A stretch of DNA of 57,671 nucleotides, taken from the NCBI GenBank assembly GCA_945883845.1, contig CAMCYI010000022.1, forward strand, positions 1-57,671, written 5' to 3'. Shown piece by piece: positions 17,119 to 25,205 of this stretch. The stretch comes from Bacteriovorax stolpii (GTDB lineage: Bacteria > Bdellovibrionota > Bacteriovoracia > Bacteriovoracales > Bacteriovoracaceae). Within the stretch, counting starts at the first letter, position 1, and every line of letters starts with the position of its first letter. Position numbers and translations under genes: made by a program. The notes under the pieces were generated by a model. It was not told where the DNA came from. It was given only the letters and a program-made list of their open reading frames with translations, and searched no databases.

Positions 17119-17727
17119 ATGAAAAACATCATCACCCTCCTCAGTTTCCTCACTCTCTCTCTGTCCGCGTCTGCGCAAGGTTTGAAGGCCAATGTCTTCA
17201 AGGATCTTATGGACGAACTCAAAGCATCGACCTTCACATACAAAGAGACAGGAAAAATTTTCGGATACATCTCAACCCAGAGTTGTCTTCATACTTCTGC
17301 GAACATGGTCATTTTTAAAAACTACTGTTTTCCTGTTCATAACTATCCGGCCCGCAGTTACACCATCATTTCGGCAAAGCACGGAAAGATTGATCTCTAT
17401 CAGGAGCAGTATCCTAACTTTCTCAAGCGTGACATCCGCATTTCTCAGTTCACTGAACTCCTTGAAACACATCTTCCGGCATCGTTCCCGAATTCTACTC
17501 TCGATGAGCTCGATGCGATGATCGAAGACATGTACTACAACTACAATCCTGGTTGCTGGTCGACAAACTTCAGTCAATACGTTGAAGCTCCAGAGGCAAA
17601 CTGCTCTGTTGCCGTTGAAAACGTTCAGAACTTCGCTGCATGGGCCTCGGAAACTCAGGCCATCGTTCTGAGCGAAACTGAGTGGAAACTGTTGCTAAAT
17701 ACGGTAGAAAAGAAACTCATTCGCTAA
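17119..17727 (+). CDS. Exported Cys-containing protein, unknown function
   Basis: A 202-residue protein with signal peptide MKNIITLLSFLTLSLSASAQ. The mature part has four Cys (QSCLH, NYCFP, PGCWS, NCSV) that could form two disulfides. No family is recognised. The frame stays open for another 53 codons after its TAA, which hints that the gene was once longer or that another gene has decayed behind it. Confidence 0.7.
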   Translation: MKNIITLLSFLTLSLSASAQGLKANVFKDLMDELKASTFTYKETGKIFGYISTQSCLHTSANMVIFKNYCFPVHNYPARSYTIISAKHGKIDLYQEQYPNFLKRDIRISQFTELLETHLPASFPNSTLDELDAMIEDMYYNYNPGCWSTNFSQYVEAPEANCSVAVENVQNFAAWASETQAIVLSETEWKLLLNTVEKKLIR

Positions 17728-17889
17728 ATCTGGAAGACGCACGAGCGTCAACTGCTCTCACATCAAAACTGTTTCTTCACTCACGAAGTCTGCCAGGCCG
17801 ACTGGACGATAGACTGCCGGAACGGGCAAAACTCGTACACTGAAACATACGACACGAAAGTAAAGGTTGTGACAATTTCCCGAAAATAG
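17728..17889 (+). pseudogene. In-frame coding-like remnant directly after a stop codon
   Basis: Immediately after the TAA at 17725-17727, the same frame continues for 53 codons (IWKTHERQLLSHQNC...VKVVTISRK) to a TAG at 17887. It contains three Cys and beta-like end strands resembling a secreted domain, but no start codon or ribosome site. It may be a decayed gene end or the former C-terminus of the upstream protein. Together with the terminator and palindrome below, it accounts for the gap up to 18045. Confidence 0.35.
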
Positions 17890-17897
17890 GTCTTCTG

Positions 17898-17930
17898 ACC
17901 GGGCCCCCATGTGAGGGCCCGGTGCTTATT
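17898..17930 (+). terminator. GC-rich hairpin, probable terminator
   Basis: ACCGGGCCC (17898-17906) pairs perfectly with GGGCCCGGT (17915-17923) around eight bases. Only GCTTATT follows, so the T tract is poor. Confidence 0.6.
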
Positions 17931-18005
17931 ACCTGTCATATTCGTCTAACTTTTATACGGCCTCGATAAACTTTACCTCAGGTACTCCCTTAGAAATCAC
18001 TCCCG

Positions 18006-18031
18006 TTGATAATGACCTCATTGATTATCAA
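18006..18031. repeat. Inverted repeat upstream of the 18045 gene
   Basis: TTGATAAT (18006-18013) and ATTATCAA (18024-18031) are perfect arms, with a further AATGA/TCATT pair inside. It ends three bases before CAGGAG. It may be an operator or a leader hairpin. Confidence 0.4.
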
Positions 18032-18044
18032 CCCAGGAGTCCCC

Positions 18045-18623
18045 ATGAAATTTCTTATCACTCTCGCTTCACTCGGCTTAATGTCTACGGCCTTTGCTCA
18101 GAACATGCCTAAGTCTCATGGTGAATCCTCGCTCGTGAAAGCAGGACAGGGTCGTTTCGTTGTCGTGATCTCTGGTAACTCAGCTTCAAAAATCTATAAA
18201 GACCTCGACGGCGTAAAACAACTGTCAGACGGTTCACGTAACGGCGAAGGTGTAACATGTCACATCTCAAACAAAAAGAAAGTCTGCAACATTCTCATCG
18301 ACAATGCTCTTCAGGGAACAGTCAGCACAGGCGGTGGATTTTCAGCTGATAAAAGCTCCGTCGGTGCGACTCTCGCATACGACTCATTGGGCGCTGGCGA
18401 ATCTTTCATCATCATTACTGGAGCCCCTGCGGAAAGCCTCTTCAATAAACTTGCAAGTGTTACCCGTGAAGTAATGGCCAAAAAATGGATCCAGAAAACT
18501 GGTCAGAACTATGGTTGTGACAAATCAAAAGCAGAAAAAGCAGGACAGAAAGATTCATTCTCTTGCACTTTCTCCCTTGATCACAAATCGACAGGAACTG
18601 TTGGTCACCCGGGTGTTGGTTAA
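18045..18623 (+). CDS. Exported protein, unknown function
   Basis: A 192-residue protein with signal peptide MKFLITLASLGLMSTAFAQ. The mature part contains GQGRFVVVISGNSASKIYKDL and a later KWIQKTGQNYGCDKSKAEK, with four Cys. No family recognised. CAGGAG lies five bases before the ATG at 18045. It is followed by a strong terminator, so it is a single-gene unit; a palindrome sits in its leader. Confidence 0.72.
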   Translation: MKFLITLASLGLMSTAFAQNMPKSHGESSLVKAGQGRFVVVISGNSASKIYKDLDGVKQLSDGSRNGEGVTCHISNKKKVCNILIDNALQGTVSTGGGFSADKSSVGATLAYDSLGAGESFIIITGAPAESLFNKLASVTREVMAKKWIQKTGQNYGCDKSKAEKAGQKDSFSCTFSLDHKSTGTVGHPGVG

Positions 18624-18651
18624 TATTTAAAGCGATTTTTTTTCAAACGAT

Positions 18652-18679
18652 AAGGGAAGCTTCGGCTTCCCTTTTTTTA
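18652..18679 (+). terminator. Intrinsic terminator with UUCG loop
   Basis: AAGGGAAGC (18652-18660), TTCG, GCTTCCCTT (18665-18673), then a run of T. Confidence 0.94.
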
Positions 18680-18781
18680 TGCCGGTTTTCTGATTCTTCC
18701 AAGCTCCCTGCAGGTCATTACAGGCATCATTAGATCGAGGATGTTGGAACCAGAAGCTGTGGATCCACAGTCTGGGATTAT

Positions 18782-19126
18782 TCAATCATCCCTCGTGCGT
18801 ACTTCGATGAGCTCAACTGTGAATTCCAAATCGGAGTGTGGAGCAATCAGTGCGCCCACTTGTCTTTCACCGTAGGCCAGATGTGAAGGAACAAAAAGTT
18901 TTCTCTTTCCGCCTTCCTTCATACCCACAAGACCCTGATCCCATCCTTTGATCACGCGCCCGGTTCCGAAAACAAATTGAAAGGGACGACCACGATCCTT
19001 GGAAGAATCGAACTTTGTTCCATCACTTAAAAAGCCTTCGTAGTCAGCGAGAACGAGTGCTCCGCGGACAATTTCCTTTCCACCGCCAAGGACGATGTCT
19101 TCGATTTTCAATTCTTTTTCATTCAT
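18782..19126 (-). CDS. FKBP-type peptidyl-prolyl isomerase
   Basis: A 114-residue single-domain FKBP that catalyses cis-trans isomerisation of Xaa-Pro bonds. Family residues are easily seen: YEGFLSDGTKFDSS, FVFGTGRVIKGWDQGLVGM, KRKLFVPSHLAYGER and LEFTVELIEV. There is no signal peptide, so it is cytoplasmic. GAGGA precedes the ATG. It is divergent from the next exported protein gene. Confidence 0.95.
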   Translation of the reverse strand: MNEKELKIEDIVLGGGKEIVRGALVLADYEGFLSDGTKFDSSKDRGRPFQFVFGTGRVIKGWDQGLVGMKEGGKRKLFVPSHLAYGERQVGALIAPHSDLEFTVELIEVRTRDD

Positions 19127-19268
19127 AAATTTTCCTCATCTTTCCAGTATCTTAGCGATTTTCCTGGATAATTCCTACCCGTTATGTAGATCACCAAACA
19201 CAAAGGTGGCCCTTGATCTTGTGAAAATTCTGCATCGCGCTATTATGCCCACACAACTGGAGCACGAG

Positions 19269-19895
19269 ATGAAAAACATAATTATCCTGGGCGCTTTTTT
19301 TTATCTTAGTACGTCTCTCGCAGGGACTACAGATGTGATCAAGGCAGAGTCTTTTAAGCTTCATCTTTTCCTGACGTGCAAGGACCACAAGGTTGTTGCG
19401 AGCAAGACGAATTGGATTGAAGCCGCTCCGGTCGAGTCGATGACTCCGTCGAGCCTCACAACGAAAGATGCAACCGTGTTTACAGTTGTGAACGATAAAG
19501 ATGTTCTCCTGCATGGAAAAAAGATCGGCGAGCTTGATGAATCTTTATCTGAGAAAGAAAAGACAATGACTGAAGATGCCTGGCACTACTGCGAGCTTGG
19601 TCCGGATCATTACAGTTATGTTCCGAAAGTTAATCTCGATTCAAACTTTGAAGTTTACCTTTCTGCGAAGAGTATTGAAAGGGCATGTAGTCCGAATAAA
19701 TTCTTCGTTGGTACAAAATCAGCTCACGTAAAAAATGAACTGATGATTCAGGATCTTTCTCAAGGCGGGCAGATCTTCAAGGGAAATGCCACCGCCTACA
19801 ACTACGATGCAGGAAACTGCACGACACTTAAAACTATCGGTTATGGATTTATGAGTATTCTCCTCTTCCCACTTGCGATCTTCCGCGGCTGCTAA
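19269..19895 (+). CDS. Exported protein, unknown function
   Basis: A 208-residue protein with a short signal peptide (MKNIIILGAFFYLSTSLA). It has five or more Cys in the mature part (LTCKD, HYCELG, RACSP, GNCTT) and a hydrophobic C-terminus ending FPLAIFRGC, which may insert in or lie against a membrane. No family recognised. GGAG lies seven bases before the ATG at 19269; a longer frame from 19095 lacks any supporting signal and overlaps the FKBP start. A strong terminator follows. Confidence 0.72.
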   Translation: MKNIIILGAFFYLSTSLAGTTDVIKAESFKLHLFLTCKDHKVVASKTNWIEAAPVESMTPSSLTTKDATVFTVVNDKDVLLHGKKIGELDESLSEKEKTMTEDAWHYCELGPDHYSYVPKVNLDSNFEVYLSAKSIERACSPNKFFVGTKSAHVKNELMIQDLSQGGQIFKGNATAYNYDAGNCTTLKTIGYGFMSILLFPLAIFRGC

Positions 19896-19926
19896 ATCTA
19901 AGTCACATTCAAAAACTTTCGTCCTT

Positions 19927-19955
19927 GCCGCCCGAAAGGGCGGCTATCTTTTTTT
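19927..19955 (+). terminator. Intrinsic terminator with GAAA loop
   Basis: GCCGCCC (19927-19933), GAAA, GGGCGGC (19938-19944), then TATC and seven T. Confidence 0.93.
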
Positions 19956-19985
19956 GGTACGAGATATCCCTAAAAAAATAGTTCT

Positions 19986-20744
19986 TTATTGAAGATCGAG
20001 ATTCAGCTCGAGACCAAGATGATCACTCGGCTGTTCGGGAGCATTCAGAAAAACTCTCCGGGCCGATTTAAACGTAGATCCCTGACTAAACGATGAAGTC
20101 AGCCAGAAACCGTCAAAGATACTTCGTGGCTTATCAGATGGATAAGTTGGCCCTTCGTAATGAGAAGTCCATCCTGCTTTCCGGAGAGGCCCGGATTCCC
20201 ATTGTCTATCACTGCTATTCATATCTCCGAAGATGATCGCCTTTTTTCCGGAAAAGATGTTTCTCAGTGCTTTGTATTGTCTTTGACGAACGAATGGGAT
20301 CAGAAAATGAAGATGAGTCGTTACAACCCACTGGCCTTCAATCTCGAGCCCCACATAACCGTTGCGGAGAATAATGATCCCCGGAAGATAGCCCTGGGTT
20401 TTTGAAACGGCTTTCTGCTTGCTGATGATGAGGAGCTGTTCCATATATTTCGAAAACGAACGATGAGTATCTACAGAATGGAAAGCGCCGATTTGATAAC
20501 CAGATCTCTGAAGGCCCTGCAGAATGTAAGTCTGCATGTTCATCTCAGAGTTGTAGCAAACTTCCTGAAGCCCGATCACATCCGGGTTCACGCGGACGAT
20601 CTCTGCGATCACCATATCCATACGGCGGGCCCAGTCACCCAGACCGCAATGTAAGTTCATGGAAAAATATTTCACTGGTTTCGCGTGAGCGGCCAGAGAA
20701 CCAAGTAAAAGACCAACCAAAGTGATGAAGAGTGAAATTCTCAT
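19986..20744 (-). CDS. Exported endonuclease/exonuclease/phosphatase family protein
   Basis: A 252-residue protein of the EEP (DNase I-like) fold with a signal peptide (MRISLFITLVGLLLGSLAAHA). Catalytic landmarks: NLHCG at the first strand, the metal-binding Glu in LQEVC, HLHF, GDMNSS and SDHLGLEL at the end. It could be a secreted nuclease, sphingomyelinase-like enzyme or phosphatase; the sequence alone does not decide. No ribosome-binding site is evident before the ATG. Confidence 0.87.
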   Translation of the reverse strand: MRISLFITLVGLLLGSLAAHAKPVKYFSMNLHCGLGDWARRMDMVIAEIVRVNPDVIGLQEVCYNSEMNMQTYILQGLQRSGYQIGAFHSVDTHRSFSKYMEQLLIISKQKAVSKTQGYLPGIIILRNGYVGLEIEGQWVVTTHLHFLIPFVRQRQYKALRNIFSGKKAIIFGDMNSSDRQWESGPLRKAGWTSHYEGPTYPSDKPRSIFDGFWLTSSFSQGSTFKSARRVFLNAPEQPSDHLGLELNLDLQ

Positions 20745-20970
20745 AATAAAATTCTTGCCTGTGTTCGTTAACTATTAAAGGAGCGTGGCGAAAATTGCCT
20801 ACCGAAATAAACAAAATTGGCAGAGAAACGAGATGAATGCGTTCCCTGAGTGACAGAACGTGAACCCAATAAAAGCCGCAATCTTGACTGTGGTGCTCTA
20901 TTGGCCCCAATTCTTGCTTTGACTCACAAAGGCCCTCTATAGTACTTCAACTCTATAACAGGAGCATTTC

Positions 20971-21558
20971 ATGAAACTACTTTTCGCCTTCTTCATTCTT
21001 TCATTCTCGCTCACAGCGTTTGCAGAGACAAACGAGATCGAAGAACTCAATCCGTTCGACGCTAACATTGAAGAGAAACTACTCGAACTCGATCGCAAAT
21101 ATGAAGCAGCGACTGGCAAATCTGCGATCATAGAAGATACAGCTTCATATATAGAGGCCTGCTACGGACGCAGCTGTCCTGTTTATATTGAAGTCACAAA
21201 AGCAACTCAGACTGCGATGTTGTTTGTTGAAGGTGCCCTCGAAGCTCAGTGGCCTGTATCAACCGGCGTCGATGGTCACCGCACTCCCAACTTTGACCGC
21301 AATCCGAACGGAAGAATCTACGACGAGTATTCTTCAACTGCTTATCCTGGTGGCGACTACAACGGTCTCGGCAATATGCCTTATGCTGTTTTCATCAGTG
21401 GTGGTTTTGCCATTCACGGAACTCCACGTGGAAACTGGTCACGCCTCGGCACGCGTGCTTCACACGGTTGCATCCGTCTTCACCCGGATAACGGTTATCG
21501 CTTCAATCGCCTCGTACGTTCAGTTGGTATCAAATCAACATGGATTACCGTCCACTAA
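20971..21558 (+). CDS. Exported L,D-transpeptidase (YkuD domain)
   Basis: A 195-residue periplasmic enzyme that forms or exchanges L,D cross-links in peptidoglycan or attaches proteins to it. Signal peptide MKLLFAFFILSFSLTAFA; the YkuD domain spans about 69-195 with HGTPRG (H149) and SHGCIRLHP (H165, nucleophile C167). Related enzymes in Bdellovibrio modify prey wall; that role here is inference. AGGAG precedes the ATG, and TTGCTT (20914) with TATAGT (20938) is a possible promoter. Confidence 0.93.
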   Translation: MKLLFAFFILSFSLTAFAETNEIEELNPFDANIEEKLLELDRKYEAATGKSAIIEDTASYIEACYGRSCPVYIEVTKATQTAMLFVEGALEAQWPVSTGVDGHRTPNFDRNPNGRIYDEYSSTAYPGGDYNGLGNMPYAVFISGGFAIHGTPRGNWSRLGTRASHGCIRLHPDNGYRFNRLVRSVGIKSTWITVH

Positions 21559-21585
21559 GTCCGACTATTTCGTATTAAACTAGGC

Positions 21586-21625
21586 AGAATGTTCTCTTTC
21601 AATCATTGATTGAGGACATTCTTTT
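21586..21625 (+). terminator. Terminator after the L,D-transpeptidase gene
   Basis: AGAATGTTCTC (21586-21596) pairs with GAGGACATTCT (21612-21622) with one G-T pair, followed by four T in total. Confidence 0.65.
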
Positions 21626-21665
21626 CCGTCTCTATTTTTGCCCCGATCCATTCGATAATAGTTAA

Positions 21666-24461
21666 ATGAAAAAACTAACTATTTTTGCAGTTCTTTTATC
21701 CCTTTCTAGCTGGTGTATGGCCGTGACGATCGACCATGTCGATTATCATTCGTCCAAACAGATTTCAGTCACTTTCAGTGATGATTTCGATGATGTACCG
21801 GATGCGAGAGCATTGGTCGCCAAGAGTTACATCCTCTCAAACACAGGCAAAGGCACACTCGCCGCAAGTCCGACATCAGTCGCACTCGACTCCGGCACGA
21901 CCTACCTGATGACCTGGGCGGCTGGAGAAATGTTCAATGGCGGTCCACTTACGATCAAATACGTACCTCTCAATATCACCGGCACTTCAGCAGGAACGGC
22001 TACGGGAGTTCTTCCGATCATGACAAACGCAGTCGTCACCGGACCAAGGGCCATGACCGTGGTCTTCAGTGAAAAACTAAAAGATGGAACACTTGCCGCG
22101 AACTACACTCTCACAGGTTCTGGTTTGGGAACGATTGGTGCCCACCCTGCTAAAGCAGTAGCAGGCCCGTGCATATCAGTATCATGTTATTACAGCCTCA
22201 CATGGACTGCCGGCGAGTTTGTAGGTAGTGACATGGTTGAAGTCACCGCTAACGTGAAAGATCTTGCAGGTAACGTAATCAACGGAGACATGGATGATTA
22301 CAATGCCAACACAGGTCCATATAGTATCGCTCCCGCCCTCACGAAAGTTGCAGTGACAGGACTTCGAACCGTTGATGTGACATTTAGTGAAGTCATGAAG
22401 TCTGACGATGGAGTTCTGGATGCCACAAATTACGCCGTATCAGGAACAGGCGTCGGAACTTTTGCGACGAACCCGGACACTGTTACATTGGTGAAAGCGA
22501 ATACATACAGACTGACATGGGCTTCTGGTGAAATGCTCACGGCAAAAGACATTACGATTGCTGCTTCTACCGCAACTGATCTCGTAGGAAATCCTGTCAA
22601 CAGTACCAAATCTCACTTAAAAGGTGGTAAGGGAACTCCACCGACCATTCTTACTTTCGACGCAAAATCTCCTTACAGAATCGATGTTCAAATCAGCGAG
22701 CCTCTCCTCTTCCCGACTGTAAATCAGTACTTCACACTGAGTGGAACGGGCAAAGGTAGTCTCGCCATGTATCCTGATACCGTCACACCATTGTCCGGCA
22801 ACTGGTACTCGCTCGAATGGGATTCAGATACCGCCATGGTCGGTAACGGTGCGCTCACAATCGCCATCGGATATTGTACTGATAGCGTTGGCCACATTTG
22901 TAAGCATACTCTGGCGAAAACGAATGTTGGTTTCGGTGTTGATCCACTTTTTGCGGATCAGTGGCACTTAAGTAACACTGGTCAGTTCTCAGGCACAACA
23001 GGCGAAGACATCAACGTCGTTCCTGTTTGGGAAAGTTGTGAAGACAATACCTGCCGTGGAGAAGGTATTCGTATTGCAGTCGTTGATGACGGGATGGAAA
23101 TCACTCACGAAGATCTCAAGTCAAACGTTGTCGTCGGTGGAAGTTATAACTACCTCACAAAAAATTCGAGCCTCGCCTACTCTTCAAAAGATAAATGGAG
23201 TGGACACGGCCAGGCCGTAGCAGGAATCATCGCCGGACGTGACAATAACGGAATCGGTGTCAAAGGAGTTGCTCCACGTGCGAGTCTTGTTGGTTACAAC
23301 TTTCTCATGAAAGGAACAGATGCAAATGGCGTGAACGCACTGACAAGAAGTGCTGCCATCAATCACATCAGCTCGAATAGTTGGGGTCCACCTGATGGAT
23401 ACGGTCTTTACTGGGGAGCACCTACAAGCTTTCTGAATGCAATAACGACGGGTCTAAACACAGGAAGAACAGGACTTGGAACAATCTATGTCTGGGCAGC
23501 TGGTAACGGATACTCAGGAAGTATGGAATGTCCTGGATGTGTAGATAACTCGAACGAAGATGCTTACGCGAACAATCGCGGAGTCATTGCAGTCGGCGCA
23601 GTTTCAAACCTTGGTTTCAAATCTTCATACTCTGAATGGGGAGCAAACCTCTGGGTAAGTGCTCCCGGTGGTGAATTCTGCGGAGACCATGCGATCACAA
23701 CAACAGATCGTACGGGTGCTGTCGGTATCAACATCGATGGAATCTACTCTGCAGATGATTACTCAAACCGCAGCTACACGAAATGTATGAACGGAACTTC
23801 TTCAGCAACTCCGATTGTTTCAGGTGTTTCTGCTCTCGTCCTTCAGGCCAATCCAAATCTTGGATGGAGAGATGTAAGGTACATTCTTGCTAAGACTGCA
23901 CGTCAGGTAGATGTGGCCGGTGGTGAATGGACTACCAACGGCGGTAACCTTCACTTCAGTCACCAGTATGGTTTTGGCGTCGTCGACGCAGATGCTGCTG
24001 TCTTAATGGCCGCTGATTACGAAGATAACTTTGGTGATGAAATTATTTTCCCAACTCCAGTCACTTTGCCTGCAACAAATGCAGTCGTCGTGAATGAAGC
24101 TATCGATGATAACGACAGCAATGGAGTCACTGCTACTAAATCTATTACTTCCAGCGGGATTGATAAAGTGGAATGGGTTGATCTCGTTGTCACTGTATTG
24201 CCTGGAAATTCGACAACAATGCCTACCTATTCCGGTGATCTGAAAGTTACTCTCACGAGCCCTCAAGGTACAGTCAGTACTCTCGCTGTTCCTCACAGCT
24301 GTTACGAAGATGTTTGTGACAACTACCTTCTTTGGAAATTCAGCAGTGCCGCTTTCCTTGACGAAGATCCGGAAGGTGACTGGATCATCAACGTCTCAGA
24401 TGAAAATGCCACTCAGACAGGTACGTTCGTTAGTTACGATATCAAAATTTACGGACATTAA
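21666..24461 (+). CDS. Kexin-like subtilisin-family serine protease with N-terminal Ig-like repeats and P domain
   Basis: A 931-residue secreted protease. After the signal peptide (MKKLTIFAVLLSLSSWCMA), four repeats of about 100 residues (20-425) share VTFSE, SGTGxGT, LTWxxGEM and DLxGN, like bacterial Ig-like domains. The S8 domain (about 430-780) has D474 (AVVDDGM), H514 (GHGQAVAG), oxyanion N614 (AAGNG) and S712 (NGTSSATP). A P domain (about 790-931) places it with proprotein-convertase-type enzymes. There is no inhibitor-type prodomain; the next gene may supply that function. GATAAT ends six bases before the ATG and no ribosome site is seen, suggesting a leaderless mRNA. Confidence 0.92.
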   Translation: MKKLTIFAVLLSLSSWCMAVTIDHVDYHSSKQISVTFSDDFDDVPDARALVAKSYILSNTGKGTLAASPTSVALDSGTTYLMTWAAGEMFNGGPLTIKYVPLNITGTSAGTATGVLPIMTNAVVTGPRAMTVVFSEKLKDGTLAANYTLTGSGLGTIGAHPAKAVAGPCISVSCYYSLTWTAGEFVGSDMVEVTANVKDLAGNVINGDMDDYNANTGPYSIAPALTKVAVTGLRTVDVTFSEVMKSDDGVLDATNYAVSGTGVGTFATNPDTVTLVKANTYRLTWASGEMLTAKDITIAASTATDLVGNPVNSTKSHLKGGKGTPPTILTFDAKSPYRIDVQISEPLLFPTVNQYFTLSGTGKGSLAMYPDTVTPLSGNWYSLEWDSDTAMVGNGALTIAIGYCTDSVGHICKHTLAKTNVGFGVDPLFADQWHLSNTGQFSGTTGEDINVVPVWESCEDNTCRGEGIRIAVVDDGMEITHEDLKSNVVVGGSYNYLTKNSSLAYSSKDKWSGHGQAVAGIIAGRDNNGIGVKGVAPRASLVGYNFLMKGTDANGVNALTRSAAINHISSNSWGPPDGYGLYWGAPTSFLNAITTGLNTGRTGLGTIYVWAAGNGYSGSMECPGCVDNSNEDAYANNRGVIAVGAVSNLGFKSSYSEWGANLWVSAPGGEFCGDHAITTTDRTGAVGINIDGIYSADDYSNRSYTKCMNGTSSATPIVSGVSALVLQANPNLGWRDVRYILAKTARQVDVAGGEWTTNGGNLHFSHQYGFGVVDADAAVLMAADYEDNFGDEIIFPTPVTLPATNAVVVNEAIDDNDSNGVTATKSITSSGIDKVEWVDLVVTVLPGNSTTMPTYSGDLKVTLTSPQGTVSTLAVPHSCYEDVCDNYLLWKFSSAAFLDEDPEGDWIINVSDENATQTGTFVSYDIKIYGH

Positions 24462-24473
24462 TCAGGAACACAT

Positions 24474-25043
24474 ATGAAAAAATTAATACTTCTCACTTTA
24501 GTTCTCACGTCTGTCCTGCACGCAGCACCTGTTCATAAAACTTCATACCATTGGTATGATGGCAGTCAGAAAAAAACTGTCTGGATCAACGCCGAGCTTG
24601 TTGGGGAATTTGATGAGACGAGTGTCGTTCAGCCCTCAGTTCAGGGAGCGCAACAGGTTCGAGGCCAGTTCGGTACAACGAGAATCTGGCGTCTTCCGAA
24701 GAATCAGTTGTCTGCTAACGTAGCTTCGCGAATGCGCCAACAGCATGCGCGGGCTTCAGTCTCCCCTGTTTTCCATGACCGGAATACACCTAAAGCAGCT
24801 TTCCGTGCACTTCCTGGTGACGTCATTGTTGTGTTTAAACCGACGTGGTCAGATGCACAGATCAAAAACTGGCTGAGTGGATTGAACTTACAGGTTGTAG
24901 AGAAAATGACTCACGAGAAAAACGCTTATCTTGTCCAAAGTGCTCCCGGTCTCGCGAGCATTGCAACTGCTAACCGAATATATGAGACAGGTCAGGTTGT
25001 CAGCAGCTCACCGAACTGGTGGAGCGAGCGCGAAGCTAAGTAA
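24474..25043 (+). CDS. Exported I9-propeptide-like protein, probable external chaperone or inhibitor of the upstream protease
   Basis: A 189-residue exported protein (signal peptide MKKLILLTLVLTSVLHA). Residues about 110-185 follow the pattern of subtilisin propeptides: GDVIVVFKPTWSDAQIKNWL, LQVVEKMTHEKNAYLV, then a final SSSPNWW like the ExPN(W/Y) end of such domains. The gene starts 12 bp after the protease stop with AGGA upstream, so the two form an operon. In Aeromonas sobria the kexin-like protease ASP needs ORF2, encoded next to it, to fold; this arrangement looks analogous. The functional link is inferred, not shown. Confidence 0.68.
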   Translation: MKKLILLTLVLTSVLHAAPVHKTSYHWYDGSQKKTVWINAELVGEFDETSVVQPSVQGAQQVRGQFGTTRIWRLPKNQLSANVASRMRQQHARASVSPVFHDRNTPKAAFRALPGDVIVVFKPTWSDAQIKNWLSGLNLQVVEKMTHEKNAYLVQSAPGLASIATANRIYETGQVVSSSPNWWSEREAK

Positions 25044-25061
25044 TTTCATTTCTTAAAATCC

Positions 25062-25100
25062 AAAGGCGCAGGTAAGTTGCAACACTTTTCCTGCGCCTTT
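25062..25100 (+). terminator. Terminator after the protease operon
   Basis: AAAGGCGCAGG (25062-25072) pairs perfectly with CCTGCGCCTTT (25090-25100); only a short mixed A/T tract follows. It lies between convergent genes. Confidence 0.7.
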
Positions 25101-25205
25101 ATCATTTAGTATAAGCACATTCAAAAATCTTTTCTCAGTTCCGGCGAAAGACTACGCTAAATTCGATCCTCGCTACCCTTCTTCACTTGAAACTTAATCA
25201 TTCAA

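Noticed and set aside
20914..20943. Promoter TTGCTT-18-TATAGT before the L,D-transpeptidase gene
   Set aside because: The -35 box is weak and a competing TTGACT gives a 13-base spacer; mentioned in the gene entry only.
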